The notes: generated from the sequence alone by a model not told the origin. A DNA stretch of 64,000 nucleotides from Caulobacter sp. UNC358MFTsu5.1 (GCF_000712075.1 NZ_JONW01000005.1:1388238-1452237); one strand, 5' to 3'; positions 10,424-20,397 are shown, counted from the first letter of the stretch. Numbers and translations: made by a program.

Positions 10424-10991
10424 GGCGACTTATGCTCGGCGGATAGCGGATGAACTCCAGCGAAATCAACGCCATGGACTTTTTCGACCAAACTTGTCCT
10501 CACCCTTCCCCGCGCCCGTATCCTGAGGTCACCTGAAGGCATGGGGAGGGCGCACGTACGGCGACCGATGCGGCCTTCGGGGGTGGACGAGCGGGAAGGC
10601 TTGTCCGTCGTGTCGCCTTCGGGAGACGCCCTGGGTTGGAGTTGGAGCAGGTTCGCCCCAGCCGCGACGAAGCTTCGGCGCTCGGGGAGACGGACCGAGC
10701 CGCCAGGCCCGGGCTGAAATCGCCCGGGCGGTCCAGGACGCGCCAACGTCCTGCCCGTCGGGGGCGTAAAGCGGGAGCGGGTTAAAACCCCGCGTCCCGA
10801 ACGCTCACCGGATAACGGCTCCGCGCGAAGCGCCTGTCTTCGTCGAAACGGTATTCAAAGCTGCAAATCATCCGGGCGAGGCCCGGGCGCTTCGCACCCT
10901 TCCCACCAAGCTCGCAGCTTCTAGCGCGGGAGCGCGCCCACTTGCCCCCACCTGACCGCTTCGCGGTCTGTCCGCCCCCGTAGGGGGCGGA
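10424..10991 (+). repeat. Composite dispersed element, copy 1
   Basis: Diverged homologue of 52314-52920 and of the inverse of 63472-64000. Landmarks in order: GGGCGACTTATGCTCGG (10424), a TCCTCACCCTTCC block (about 10497), GCGACCGATGCGGC (10560), a variable hairpin-rich centre, GGATAACG...GCGCGGAGCG/GCGCGAAGCG-type words (about 10810), CTTCGTCGAAACGGTA (about 10838), and finally a REP-like palindrome CTTGCCCCCACCTGACCGC...GGGGGCGGA (10941-10991). No long conserved frame runs through it. It fills most of the gap between the AT-rich gene and the GMC oxidoreductase. Confidence 0.7.
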
Positions 10992-11013
10992 GGACGCGCG
11001 CCGCGCCGGCGGC

Positions 11014-12492
11014 TCAATGCGGTTTCAGCTTGCCGATCAGGTGCTCCGCCAGCCGTATCGCCAGGGTGATGATCGTGAAGGTCGGGTTCGAGATCCCCGC
11101 CGAGGGGAAGGCCGAGGCGCCGGAGACGTACAGGTTGTCGAGGGTGTGGACCTTCAGGTCGGCGTCGACCACCCCGTCCGCCGGCAGGGCCGACATGCGG
11201 GCGGTGCCGATGTGATGGCCGTTGACCACCACCTGGCGGGTGATCGCCGCCCAGTCGGGGAAGGTGACCCGGCCGCCCAGGCCGGCGACCGACGCCTGGA
11301 ACAGGGCCGTGGTCTTCTCGTAGGTGACCTGGTCGCGGGGGTCGAGCTTCCAGGTGATGTGGGTCTGGGGCTGGCCGAAGACCTTGTCGCGATACTTGGG
11401 GTCGGTGGCCAGGGCGATCTGGCTGCCCGGATTGGGAGCCATCTCGTAATAGTACTGGCCGCCGTTCCACCAGAACCAGCAGCTGCCGATCCCCAGCTTG
11501 CGCTGCTGCTCGGCGTCGGGCTGGAAGCGGCCGGTGACCCCCACGCCGTTGGCGTCGTTGAAGGTGGCCGCCCGGGCGCCGGCCATGCCGACGCCGTCCA
11601 TCAGCCGCTGCTGGTCGTAGGTCAGGTAGCTGCCGCTGACCCCGATGACGTTGCCGCTCAGCGGGTGGCACATGAAGGTCTTGCCCACCTGGCCCGTCTC
11701 ATTGCCCGCGTCCGACAGCAGCAGCAGGCGGGCGTTCTCCACCGCCCCGCAGGCCAGGACATAGACGTCGGCCTTGACCGTGAACTCGGTGGCCTTCTTC
11801 GGCACCGGATTGCTGTCGTCCATGCTGGCCACGCGCAGGCCGTTCACCTGGCCGCCGGCGTGGTCGATCTCCAGCAGGCTGGCGTTGAGGATCACGTCGC
11901 AGGCGCTCTGGCCGATCGTGCCCTGGCCCTCGAAGGTGCGGGTGGCGAAGTTGGTGCCGGGCATGAACTGGTACATGGCCACCTCGAAGCCCGGCAGCTT
12001 GGGCACGTCGGCGTGCAGGACCTTGGCCCAGTACTCGGCGGTGAAGTCGTCGTGCAGGTCGCAGAAGGCCGCGGCCTTGCTGTAGAACGGGTCGAGGTCG
12101 GCGCGGGTGATCGGCCAGCCGGGGAATCCCGGCCGCTTCTCGAAGCTGACCGCGTCCAGCGGCCGCGACTGGCCGCCCCAGTGGGTGGAGGTGCCGCCGA
12201 AGAACCGCTCGCGCTCCGACGGACCGCCCCGCACGCCGGGATAGCGCAGGATCAGGAATTCCCGCTCGTTGCTGGTGAACAGCCCGTCGGCCAGGCCGTC
12301 GTAGAGCAGGGCCTTGTCGGCCTGGCTGGCGGTATAGCCGGGATAGACGCGCGAGCCTTCGATCAGCGTGACCTTCAGCCCCGCCTTCTGCAGGAACCAG
12401 GCCGTGGTGATGCCCGCCGGGCCGGAGCCAATGATGCAGACCTGCGTGCTGACCGTCTCGCCGTTGGCGATGTCCTTGCCGTTCCGGATCAT
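11014..12492 (-). CDS. GMC family FAD-dependent oxidoreductase
   Basis: 492 residues. The N-terminal FAD fold has the GSGPAG glycine loop (residues 22-27) and an acidic strand end (LIEGSR). RFFGGTSTHWGGQSRPLD is the family flavin-contact motif. The C-terminal GMC_oxred_C region contains HHIGTARMSALP with the catalytic-type His and ends GASAFPSAGISNPTFTI. Such enzymes oxidise alcohols or sugars; the substrate cannot be read from sequence. There is no signal peptide. A GGGTGG ribosome site precedes the ATG. It is divergent from a histidine kinase gene. Confidence 0.87.
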   Translation of the reverse strand: MIRNGKDIANGETVSTQVCIIGSGPAGITTAWFLQKAGLKVTLIEGSRVYPGYTASQADKALLYDGLADGLFTSNEREFLILRYPGVRGGPSERERFFGGTSTHWGGQSRPLDAVSFEKRPGFPGWPITRADLDPFYSKAAAFCDLHDDFTAEYWAKVLHADVPKLPGFEVAMYQFMPGTNFATRTFEGQGTIGQSACDVILNASLLEIDHAGGQVNGLRVASMDDSNPVPKKATEFTVKADVYVLACGAVENARLLLLSDAGNETGQVGKTFMCHPLSGNVIGVSGSYLTYDQQRLMDGVGMAGARAATFNDANGVGVTGRFQPDAEQQRKLGIGSCWFWWNGGQYYYEMAPNPGSQIALATDPKYRDKVFGQPQTHITWKLDPRDQVTYEKTTALFQASVAGLGGRVTFPDWAAITRQVVVNGHHIGTARMSALPADGVVDADLKVHTLDNLYVSGASAFPSAGISNPTFTIITLAIRLAEHLIGKLKPH

Positions 12493-12673
12493 GTTCCACC
12501 CTTGAGTTGAGCAGAGTCATGATTGCTATTTTTAGATGCGTCAGGCAAGCGTGCAACCGACGATGGAGGCCCGTAGGGTCGCGATCCGGCGCTGCGCGGG
12601 ATTGCCCCATCGACAGCCGGCCCCGCCTGGGCATGATGGGCCCACCGCGAACGAGTCCGAGTAAAGGAGCGCG

Positions 12674-14167
12674 ATGACCGCGCGATCCCCGACCGAGACC
12701 CAGGACGCGCCTCAGACCGCGCCGGAGGTCGGGGCCGCGCCCTCGCCCCTGGCCGCCTCGCCCAGCGTGACCACCGCGCTGAAGCACGCGCCGATGGGCA
12801 TCGCCATCTTCGACGAGCAGATGCGCTACCTGGCCGCCTCGCGGCAGTACCTGACCGACCAGAACATGTCGCCCGACACCCCGCTGCTGGGCCGCCGCCA
12901 CTACGACGTCTTCCCCGAGATCCCGCAGTTCTGGCGCGACAAGCACGCCCAGGTGCTGGCCGAGGGGGTCGAGCTGCGCGACGACGAGGGCGAGCGCTAT
13001 GTCGACCGCAACGGCGACGTCCACTGGGTACGCTGGTCGATGGCCCCCTGGCGGCACGACGACGGCCGGATCGGCGGGCTGGTGCTCTATACCGAGATGG
13101 TCACCAAGGCGGTGGAGGCCAAGCACCGGCTGCAGGCCGCCGAGGCCCGCTACCGCGCGGTGTTCGACCAGGCGGCCATGGGCGTGGCCCGGGTCTCGGG
13201 CTCGGGCCGGTTCCTGGAGGTCAACGACCAGTTCTGCGCCATCACCCGCCACGACCGCGAGACCCTGCTGGCCTCGACCTTCATGGACATCGTGCGCGGC
13301 GAGGACACCGTCACCGCCGTGGTCACCCAGGGCCAGGCCCTGTTCGCCGGCGAGATCGACACCTACACCGTCGAACGCCGGGTGGCCGGCGACCGCGACG
13401 ACGGGGTGGTCTGGGTGCACGTCACCGCCTCGCGAGTGGATCCCGGCGGCGACGCGCGGCCCTACCTGGTGGTGATCATCTCCGACATCACCGCCCGCAA
13501 GCAGGTCGAGGCCGAGCAGCAGCACTACCAGGGCCAGCTGCGGCTGCTGATCAACGAGCTGAACCACCGGGTGAAGAACACCCTGGCCACGGTGCAGTCG
13601 ATGGCCAGCCAGACGCTGAAGAACGAACCCCACCCGCTGGTCGCGTTCGAGAAGTTCGAGTCCCGGCTGATGGGCCTGTCCCAGGTGCACGACGTGCTGA
13701 CCCGCGAGAGCTGGCACGGGGCGGGGCTGTGCGACGTGGCCGAGCGGGCCCTGGCGCCGTTCACGCCGCCGTCGCCCGACGGCGAGCCGGGGTGCAAGCG
13801 CCTGGTCATCGACGGCCCGCCGGTCTGGCTGGCGCCGGGCGGGGCCCTGACCATGGCCCTGATCTTCCACGAGCTGGCCACCAACGCCCTGAAATACGGC
13901 GCCCTGTCGAACAGCGACGGCAAGGTGGTGCTGAGCTGGACCTACGACGCCGACACCCGCGACCTGGCCCTGACCTGGACCGAGACCGGCGGCCCGCCGG
14001 TGGTCCCGCCCACCCGCCGCGGCTTCGGCTCGCGGCTGATCGAACGCAGCTTGCGCGGCGAGTTGAAGGGCGCGGCCACCATGGACTACCGGCCCGAGGG
14101 CCTGGTCTGCGCGATGCGGGCGACGCTGTCGGAGGCGGTGGAAGGGGTTTCGCCGTTGGGAGGCTAA
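12674..14167 (+). CDS. HWE-family sensor histidine kinase with two PAS domains
   Basis: 497 residues, no membrane segment, so a cytoplasmic sensor. Two PAS domains (about 30-145 and 155-285; the second is PAS/PAC with FLEVNDQFCAITRHDRETL) lead to an HWE kinase core. The phospho-acceptor box is LINELNHRVKNTLATVQSMA with His298. The ATP domain has FHELATNALKYGALS and GFGSRLIERSL. HWE kinases in alphaproteobacteria often feed the general stress response or light and redox sensing. No response regulator is adjacent, so the partner is unknown. AAAGGAG precedes the ATG. Confidence 0.9.
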   Translation: MTARSPTETQDAPQTAPEVGAAPSPLAASPSVTTALKHAPMGIAIFDEQMRYLAASRQYLTDQNMSPDTPLLGRRHYDVFPEIPQFWRDKHAQVLAEGVELRDDEGERYVDRNGDVHWVRWSMAPWRHDDGRIGGLVLYTEMVTKAVEAKHRLQAAEARYRAVFDQAAMGVARVSGSGRFLEVNDQFCAITRHDRETLLASTFMDIVRGEDTVTAVVTQGQALFAGEIDTYTVERRVAGDRDDGVVWVHVTASRVDPGGDARPYLVVIISDITARKQVEAEQQHYQGQLRLLINELNHRVKNTLATVQSMASQTLKNEPHPLVAFEKFESRLMGLSQVHDVLTRESWHGAGLCDVAERALAPFTPPSPDGEPGCKRLVIDGPPVWLAPGGALTMALIFHELATNALKYGALSNSDGKVVLSWTYDADTRDLALTWTETGGPPVVPPTRRGFGSRLIERSLRGELKGAATMDYRPEGLVCAMRATLSEAVEGVSPLGG

Positions 14168-14177
14168 GCGGCGAACA

Positions 14178-14300
14178 CTTGCCCCCTACGGACCGCTTCG
14201 CGGTCGTCTTCCCCCGCAGGGGGAAGAGCGCGGGTGCGAAGGCTCCGCCCCCTACGGGGGCGGACAGGCGGCGAAGCCGCCAGGTGGGGGCAAGGGGGTG
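14178..14300. repeat. REP-like palindrome, CTTGCCCCC family, standalone copy
   Basis: About 120 bases with nested hairpins (GACCGCTTCGCGGTC, CCCCCGCAGGGGG, CCCCCTACGGGGG, GGCGGCGAAGCCGCC) and terminal inverted CTTGCCCCCT / AGGTGGGGGCAAG. It is nearly identical to 63472-63591 and inverse-related to 52804-52920. It lies between the kinase gene and trpF. The large element that accompanies the other copies is absent here. Confidence 0.85.
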
Positions 14301-14349
14301 AGCCGCTGACCCCTTGCGCTGGCCCTTCCCCGCACGTAACTCCCCCGTC

Positions 14350-14994
14350 ATGACCACCAAGGCCAAGATCTGCGGGCTCTCCACGCCCGAGACCGTCGCC
14401 GCCGCCGTGACCGGCGGCGCGGCCTTCGTCGGCTTCGTGTTCTTCGCCAAGAGCCCGCGCAACCTCGAGCCCGAGGCCGCCGCCCGCCTGGCCCAGCCCC
14501 TTCGCAACGGCCCGGTCAAGACCGTGGCCGTCACCGTCGATCCCGACGACGCCCTGGTCGACCGCCTGATGGCCACGCTGAAGCCCGACCTGATCCAGGT
14601 GCACGGCAAGGAGACCCCCAACCGGGTCCGCGAGATCGCTCAGCGCTCGGGCGCCGGGATCATCAAGGCCTTCTCGGTCTCCTCGCCCGCCGACGTCGAC
14701 CAGGCCGGCGCCTTCGACGGCGTGGTCGAGCACCTGATGTTCGACGCCCGCCCCGTGGAAGGCTCTGCCCTCCCGGGCGGAACCGGCGCAAGGTTCGACT
14801 GGAGCCTGCTGGCGGGCCGGCGATTTTCTCGCCCGCATTTCCTGGCCGGAGGGCTGGACCCGTGGAACGTGGCCGAGGCGATCAAGGCTTCCGGCGCGCC
14901 CCTGGTGGACGTTTCCTCTGGCCTTGAGCGGGGTCCCGGCCTAAAGGACCCGGCTCTGATCACGGCGTTCCTGGACGCCGTCAAACGCGCCTGA
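14350..14994 (+). CDS. trpF: Phosphoribosylanthranilate isomerase TrpF
   Basis: Third step of tryptophan synthesis, an Amadori rearrangement in a TIM barrel. 214 residues. The N-terminus [14 protein letters not shown] carries the catalytic Cys in [17 protein letters not shown] and LIQVHGKE follow in order. The C-terminal phosphate-binding motif is [11 protein letters not shown], and the general-acid Asp lies in [12 protein letters not shown]. The ATG was chosen over an upstream in-frame start because the family begins at this point. It heads the trpF-trpB-trpA-accD-folC run. Confidence 0.95.
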   Translation: MTTKAKICGLSTPETVAAAVTGGAAFVGFVFFAKSPRNLEPEAAARLAQPLRNGPVKTVAVTVDPDDALVDRLMATLKPDLIQVHGKETPNRVREIAQRSGAGIIKAFSVSSPADVDQAGAFDGVVEHLMFDARPVEGSALPGGTGARFDWSLLAGRRFSRPHFLAGGLDPWNVAEAIKASGAPLVDVSSGLERGPGLKDPALITAFLDAVKRA

Positions 14995-15022
14995 CGATTT
15001 GCCTGACCCTTTGGAAGTGCTC

Positions 15023-16255
<1,233 letters not shown>

Positions 16256-17092
16256 ATGACGACCAGCTATCGCGACGCGGGCCGCTTGGAGCGCGCCTTC
16301 CAGCGGGAAAACAACCACCGGGCCCTGTTCATCGCCTATGTGATGGCCGGCGATCCGGACCTGGAGACCTCGTTCGAGATCCTGAAGGGCCTGGCCGACC
16401 ACGCCGACGTCATCGAGCTGGGCATGCCCTTCTCGGACCCGATGGCCGAGGGCCCGACCATCCAGCTGGCCTCGCAGCGCTCGCTGGCCGCCGGCACCAA
16501 GATGCGCGACGTGCTGGGGCTGGTCCGCCGGTTCCGCGAGATCAACACCACGACGCCGATCGTGCTGATGGGCTATCTGAACCCGGTGCTGTTCCACGGC
16601 TACGAGGCCTTCGCCAACGACGCCTCGGACGCCGGGGCCGACGGGGTGATCATCGTCGACTGCCCGCCCGAGGAGGCCGGTCCGCTGACCGACGCCCTGG
16701 AAGCGGCCAAGATGAACCTGATCCGCCTGGCCACGCCGACGACCGACGACGCGCGCCTGCCGGCCGTGGTCGCCCGCACCTCGGGCTTCATCTACTATGT
16801 CTCGGTGGCCGGGGTGACCGGCGTGCTGGAGGCCGACGCCGAGACCGTGCGCCGTCCGGTGGAGCGCCTGCGGGCCGCCTCGGGCCTGCCGGTGGCCGTC
16901 GGCTTCGGCATCAAGACCCCCGAACGCGCCGCCCAGGTGGCCCGCGTGGCGGACGGCGTGGTGGTCGGCTCGGCCCTGGTGGACGAAATCGCCGCCGCGG
17001 CCAAGGTGAACGAAAACGTGACCGAGAAGGTTCTTCTCAAGGCGTCGGAGCTGGCTAAGGCTGTGCGATCGGCGCGACTCGAATTGGCGTGA
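16256..17092 (+). CDS. trpA: Tryptophan synthase alpha chain TrpA (Glu at the catalytic Asp position)
   Basis: Cleaves indole-3-glycerol phosphate and channels indole to TrpB. 278 residues, TIM barrel. The catalytic Glu (E. coli Glu49) is Glu54 in VIELGMPFSDP. The second catalytic residue, E. coli Asp60, is replaced by Glu65 (PMAEGPTIQ instead of the usual PLADGPTIQ). The phosphate-binding SVAGVTG and GFGIKTPE loops are present. It starts at the base after the trpB stop. The product probably still works, since the operon is intact and the change is conservative. Confidence 0.94.
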   Translation: MTTSYRDAGRLERAFQRENNHRALFIAYVMAGDPDLETSFEILKGLADHADVIELGMPFSDPMAEGPTIQLASQRSLAAGTKMRDVLGLVRRFREINTTTPIVLMGYLNPVLFHGYEAFANDASDAGADGVIIVDCPPEEAGPLTDALEAAKMNLIRLATPTTDDARLPAVVARTSGFIYYVSVAGVTGVLEADAETVRRPVERLRAASGLPVAVGFGIKTPERAAQVARVADGVVVGSALVDEIAAAAKVNENVTEKVLLKASELAKAVRSARLELA

Positions 17093-17109
17093 GGCTGAAG
17101 GCTATGGCG

Positions 17110-18033
17110 ATGGCTGAACCCCAGGGGCCCAAGAAGGGCGACAAGACGAAGGCGCCGGCGGAGGGCCGTCGCGGCGGCTGGCTGTCGCGGATCGCGCCCG
17201 GCGTGCGCGGCGCGTTCGCCAAGCGCGAGACGCCCGAGAACCTCTGGGTCAAATGCCCCGATACGGGCGAGATGATCTACCGCTCCGACCTGGAGGCGGC
17301 CCTGTGGGTCACCCCGGCCGGGCGCCACATGCGCATCGGTCCCGAGGCGCGCTTCAAGTTCACCTTCGACGACGGCGCGCATGAGGTCCTGCCGACCCCG
17401 CCCGTGGTCGAGGATCCGCTGCACTTCTCGGACGGCAAGTCCTACAAGGACCGCCTGGCCGCCGCCCGCAAGGCGACCGGCGAGCAGGACGCCATGGCCA
17501 TCGCCTACGGCAAGGTCGGCGGCGTCGACGCCGTGGTGCTGGTCCAGGACTTCGCCTTCATGGGCGGTTCGCTGGGCATGGCCGCGGGCGAAGGCTTCAT
17601 CGCCGCCGCCGAGGCCGCGATCAAGCGCCAGGTCCCGCTGGTGGTGTTCACCGCCGCCGGCGGCGCGCGGATGCAGGAAGGGGCCCTGTCCCTGATGCAG
17701 ATGGCGCGCACCACCCTGGCCATCAACGAGATGAAGGACGCCGGCCTGCCCTACGTCGTGGTCCTGACCGACCCGACCACCGGCGGCGTCACCGCCTCCT
17801 ACGCCATGCTGGGCGACGTCCACCTGGCCGAGCCGGGCGCCCTGATCGGCTTCGCCGGTCCGCGCGTGATCGAGCAGACCATCCGCGAGACCCTGCCGCC
17901 GGGCTTCCAGCGCTCGGAATACCTGGTCGAGAAGGGCATGGTCGACCGTGTGACGCCGCGCAAGGAACTGCCGGCCGTGCTGGGCTCCATTCTCGGGACC
18001 TTGATGATGGGGCGCGCCCTCAAGGCGGCCTGA
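17110..18033 (+). CDS. accD: Acetyl-CoA carboxylase carboxyltransferase subunit beta AccD (degenerate zinc ribbon)
   Basis: Carboxyltransferase beta subunit for malonyl-CoA synthesis; it pairs with AccA encoded elsewhere. 307 residues. The crotonase-like core has DFAFMGGSLGMAAGE, FTAAGGARMQEGALSLMQM and TDPTTGGVTASYAMLGD. The N-terminal zinc ribbon normally has four Cys. Here only the first remains (KCPDTGEMIYR), and the others read Thr, Thr and Gly (WVTPAGRHMRIG). I chose the ATG at 17110 because GAAGG lies 8 bases before it; an ATG at 17104 is also possible. It overlaps nothing but follows trpA closely. Confidence 0.93.
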   Translation: MAEPQGPKKGDKTKAPAEGRRGGWLSRIAPGVRGAFAKRETPENLWVKCPDTGEMIYRSDLEAALWVTPAGRHMRIGPEARFKFTFDDGAHEVLPTPPVVEDPLHFSDGKSYKDRLAAARKATGEQDAMAIAYGKVGGVDAVVLVQDFAFMGGSLGMAAGEGFIAAAEAAIKRQVPLVVFTAAGGARMQEGALSLMQMARTTLAINEMKDAGLPYVVVLTDPTTGGVTASYAMLGDVHLAEPGALIGFAGPRVIEQTIRETLPPGFQRSEYLVEKGMVDRVTPRKELPAVLGSILGTLMMGRALKAA

Positions 18034-18042
18034 GCCGAAAGA

Positions 18043-18149
18043 TGCTCCCCCTCCGGGGGAGCTGTCGCGAAGCGACTGAGGGGGTAGGGCGGCGGCCGGC
18101 CCCCTCCACCCCTTCGGGGTCCCCCTCCCCCAGAGGGGGAGGATCTTGA
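18043..18149. repeat. REP-like palindromic cluster between accD and folC
   Basis: CTCCCCCTCCGGGGGAG and CTGTCGCGAAGCGACTGAG lie next to CCCCTTCGGGG and CTCCCCCAGAGGGGGAG. Together they make several strong hairpins in about 105 bases. This type of intergenic repeat is common in alphaproteobacterial genomes. It sits inside the accD-folC operon, so it may shape the mRNA. Confidence 0.8.
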
Positions 18150-18153
18150 GACG

Positions 18154-19467
18154 ATGACCGACCACCTCCGGGCCCACGACGCCGCGCTGGCGCGGCTGCA
18201 GGCCCTGCATCCCAAGCTCATCGACCTGTCGCTGGACCGGATGCTGCGGCTGTGCGCGGCCCTGGGCGATCCGCAGACCAAGCTGCCGCCGGTGATCCAT
18301 GTGGCCGGCACCAACGGCAAGGGCTCGACCGTCGCCTATCTGCGGGCCATGGCCGAGGCGGCGGGCCTGCGCGTCCACGTCTTCACCTCGCCGCACCTGG
18401 TTCGCTTCGCCGAGCGCATCCGCCTGGCCGGGACCCTGATCACCGACGAGCACCTGGGCCAGGTGCTGGAGCGGGTCGAGACGGCCAACGCCGGCCAGCC
18501 GATCACCTTCTTCGAGATCACCACCGCCGCGGCGTTCCAGGCCTTTTCCGAGGTCCCGGCCGACCTGTGCCTGGTCGAGGTGGGGCTGGGCGGGCTGCTG
18601 GACGCCACCAACGTGGTCATGCCGGCCGTCAGCGTCATCGCCCCGATCGACATCGACCACCGCGAGTTCCTGGGCGACACCCTGGGCAAGATCGCCCAGG
18701 AGAAGGCCGGGATCATCAAGCCGAACGTCCCGGTGGTCAGCGCCCGCCAGCGGGAGGAGGCCGAACGCGTCGTCGAGCGCGAGGCCGACCTGTTCGAGGC
18801 GCCCCTGACCCTGATGGGCCGCGACTTCGACGCCTGGAACGAACGCGGCCGGCTGCTGGTGCAGATGCCGGACCGCCTGCTGGACCTGCCCGCGCCCTCG
18901 CTGCCCGGCGAGCACCAGTACGCCAACGCCGGCCTGGCCGTGGCGGCCCTGTTGGCCCTGGGCGACGCGCGGATCGACGAGGCGGCCATGGCCCGGGGGA
19001 TCGCGGCGGCGACCTGGCCCGCGCGGTTCCAGCGCCTGACCGCCGGTCCCCTGGCCGACACCGCCAGGGCGGCCGGCGCCGACCTCTGGCTGGACGGCGG
19101 CCACAATCCCCACGCCGGCGCGGCCGTGGCCCGGGCCGTGGGCGAGCTGGCGGGCCGCGACGGACGCCCCGTGGCCCTGATCTCGGGCCTGCTGGCCAAC
19201 AAGGACGCCACCGGCTTCTTCGCGCCGTTCGCGCCGCTGGGGGCCAAGGTGTTCACGGTGACGTTCGAGGGGCATGCGGCCGCCAGCGCGGCCCAGACGG
19301 CGGCCGCCGCCGAGCTGGCGGGCCTGCGGGCCCATGCCTGCGACAGCGTCGGGGCGGCCCTGGAGAAAGCGCTGGCGATCGAACCGACGCCGCACGTGCT
19401 GATCTGCGGCTCGCTCTACCTGGCGGGCGAAGTGCTGGCGATGAGCCCGGAGACTTGGCCGGTCTAG
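18154..19467 (+). CDS. folC: Bifunctional dihydrofolate/folylpolyglutamate synthase FolC
   Basis: Adds glutamate to dihydropteroate and folates. 437 residues, Mur-ligase fold. The ATP loop is HVAGTNGKGSTVAYL, followed by FTSPHLVRFAERIR, IDIDHREFLGDT and the C-terminal LWLDGGHNPHA. The usual metal-site motif GGRLDATNV reads GGLLDATNV, an Arg-to-Leu change. It lies directly downstream of accD, a common alphaproteobacterial arrangement, separated by a hairpin-rich repeat. The ATG is at 18154 after a GGGGGAGGATC stretch that can act as a ribosome site. Confidence 0.95.
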   Translation: MTDHLRAHDAALARLQALHPKLIDLSLDRMLRLCAALGDPQTKLPPVIHVAGTNGKGSTVAYLRAMAEAAGLRVHVFTSPHLVRFAERIRLAGTLITDEHLGQVLERVETANAGQPITFFEITTAAAFQAFSEVPADLCLVEVGLGGLLDATNVVMPAVSVIAPIDIDHREFLGDTLGKIAQEKAGIIKPNVPVVSARQREEAERVVEREADLFEAPLTLMGRDFDAWNERGRLLVQMPDRLLDLPAPSLPGEHQYANAGLAVAALLALGDARIDEAAMARGIAAATWPARFQRLTAGPLADTARAAGADLWLDGGHNPHAGAAVARAVGELAGRDGRPVALISGLLANKDATGFFAPFAPLGAKVFTVTFEGHAAASAAQTAAAAELAGLRAHACDSVGAALEKALAIEPTPHVLICGSLYLAGEVLAMSPETWPV

Positions 19468-19486
19468 GGGCCCGTCTAGGGCCGAT

Positions 19487-19762
19487 CTAGACCAGGATGT
19501 TCAGCAGCGAGCCCGGGCGCAGGATCTTCTGCGGCTGTTCGGTGGGCTGGACGAACGGGCGGGCCGGCGGCTGGCGCTGCGGCTGGGCCTGGGTCTGCAG
19601 CTGGACGGCGATCGGCGGGGCCGTGGGCCGGGTCGCGGCGGCGTCGCTGACGGCCGCCTGGAAGAACGCCGCCGCGCGCGAGCCGCCGGCGCCGCTCGAA
19701 CCCTGCGTCGAAGCAGGACGTTGCGGAACGGTCGGCAGGCCGGTGGGGCGGATCGTGCTCAT
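19487..19762 (-). CDS. Small hypothetical Pro/Gln-rich protein, 91 aa
   Basis: A low-complexity protein rich in Pro, Gln, Ala and Thr, with no signal peptide or membrane segment. The only ordered-looking part is the C-terminus, PQKILRPGSLLNILV. I do not recognise a family. It is convergent with folC, 17 bases past that stop. Codon use fits the surrounding genome, so it is probably a real gene despite its composition. Confidence 0.55.
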   Translation of the reverse strand: MSTIRPTGLPTVPQRPASTQGSSGAGGSRAAAFFQAAVSDAAATRPTAPPIAVQLQTQAQPQRQPPARPFVQPTEQPQKILRPGSLLNILV

Positions 19763-20000
19763 GGACGCGACTCTATCATGGTTAACGCAAGGTCGGCGAG
19801 CATGGTCAACGCGCGGTTAATGGTCGCGGTTCGATCCCCGGAAACCGGGGAAAAAGCTCGGGCGAAACCCGGAGAAAAATGAACGGCAGATGAAAGTCGG
19901 GTTGTCGACGCCGTTCAGGGAGCGGGGGTTAGGGTGTCCTCAAGGTCGACCCGGATCGGGGCCGGGCGATCGGTCGGAAAAGATTTGAAAGGGACACCCG

Positions 20001-20336
20001 ATGCGTACCGCCACCAAGACCACCGTTTCGCTGCTGGCCGCCGCGACCGCCGCGATCAGCCTGGCTTCGGCCCCGAGCTTCGCCTCGGCCCACGACAGCC
20101 GCTACTACCGCGACCACCACCGCTACGAGTCGCGCTACGACCGCCACTACAGCCGCTATGACGCCTGCCGTCAGGACCGCAAGCGCGGCAAGGCGACCGG
20201 CGCGATCCTCGGCGCCGTGGCCGGCGGCCTGCTGGGCAACTCGGTCTCGAACGGCAACCGCACCCCCGGCACCCTGCTGGGCGCGGGCGTCGGCGCCTAC
20301 GCCGGCAGCCAGATCGGCAAGGGCCACCGCTGCTAA
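20001..20336 (+). CDS. Exported glycine-zipper 2TM domain protein
   Basis: 111 residues. A signal peptide (about residues 1-30, ending ASAPSFASA) is followed by a Tyr/Arg/His/Asp-rich stretch (YYRDHHRYESRYDRHYSRYD). A glycine-zipper pair then follows, GAILGAVAGGLLGNSVS and GTLLGAGVGAYAGSQIG, as in Rick_17kDa/SlyB-like envelope proteins, but without a lipobox Cys. The 111-residue product likely sits at the outer membrane or in the periplasm. AAAGGGAC lies before the ATG, and a clear terminator follows. Confidence 0.82.
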   Translation: MRTATKTTVSLLAAATAAISLASAPSFASAHDSRYYRDHHRYESRYDRHYSRYDACRQDRKRGKATGAILGAVAGGLLGNSVSNGNRTPGTLLGAGVGAYAGSQIGKGHRC

Positions 20337-20363
20337 CGGCGCGAGCCGCTTGACCTGAACGAA

Positions 20364-20397
20364 GGCTCGGATCGTCGGAAGCGATCCGGGCCTTTTT
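20364..20397 (+). terminator. Rho-independent terminator of the glycine-zipper gene
   Basis: GGCTCGGATCG (20364-20374) pairs with CGATCCGGGCC (20382-20392) and is followed by TTTTT. It lies 28 bases past the stop and faces the convergent ccmG. Confidence 0.88.

Noticed and set aside
10273..10746. 157-codon minus-strand frame in the repeat region after the AT-rich gene
   Set aside because: It crosses REP palindromes and part of the composite element, and the translation has no recognisable domain and does not match the other element copies.
16795..19395. 866-codon minus-strand frame opposite accD and folC
   Set aside because: Shadow frame; it crosses two well-supported plus-strand genes and a REP cluster.
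19800..19860. tRNA-like GGTTCGATCCCCGG word
   Set aside because: It resembles a T-loop, but no acceptor, D or anticodon arm can be drawn around it.
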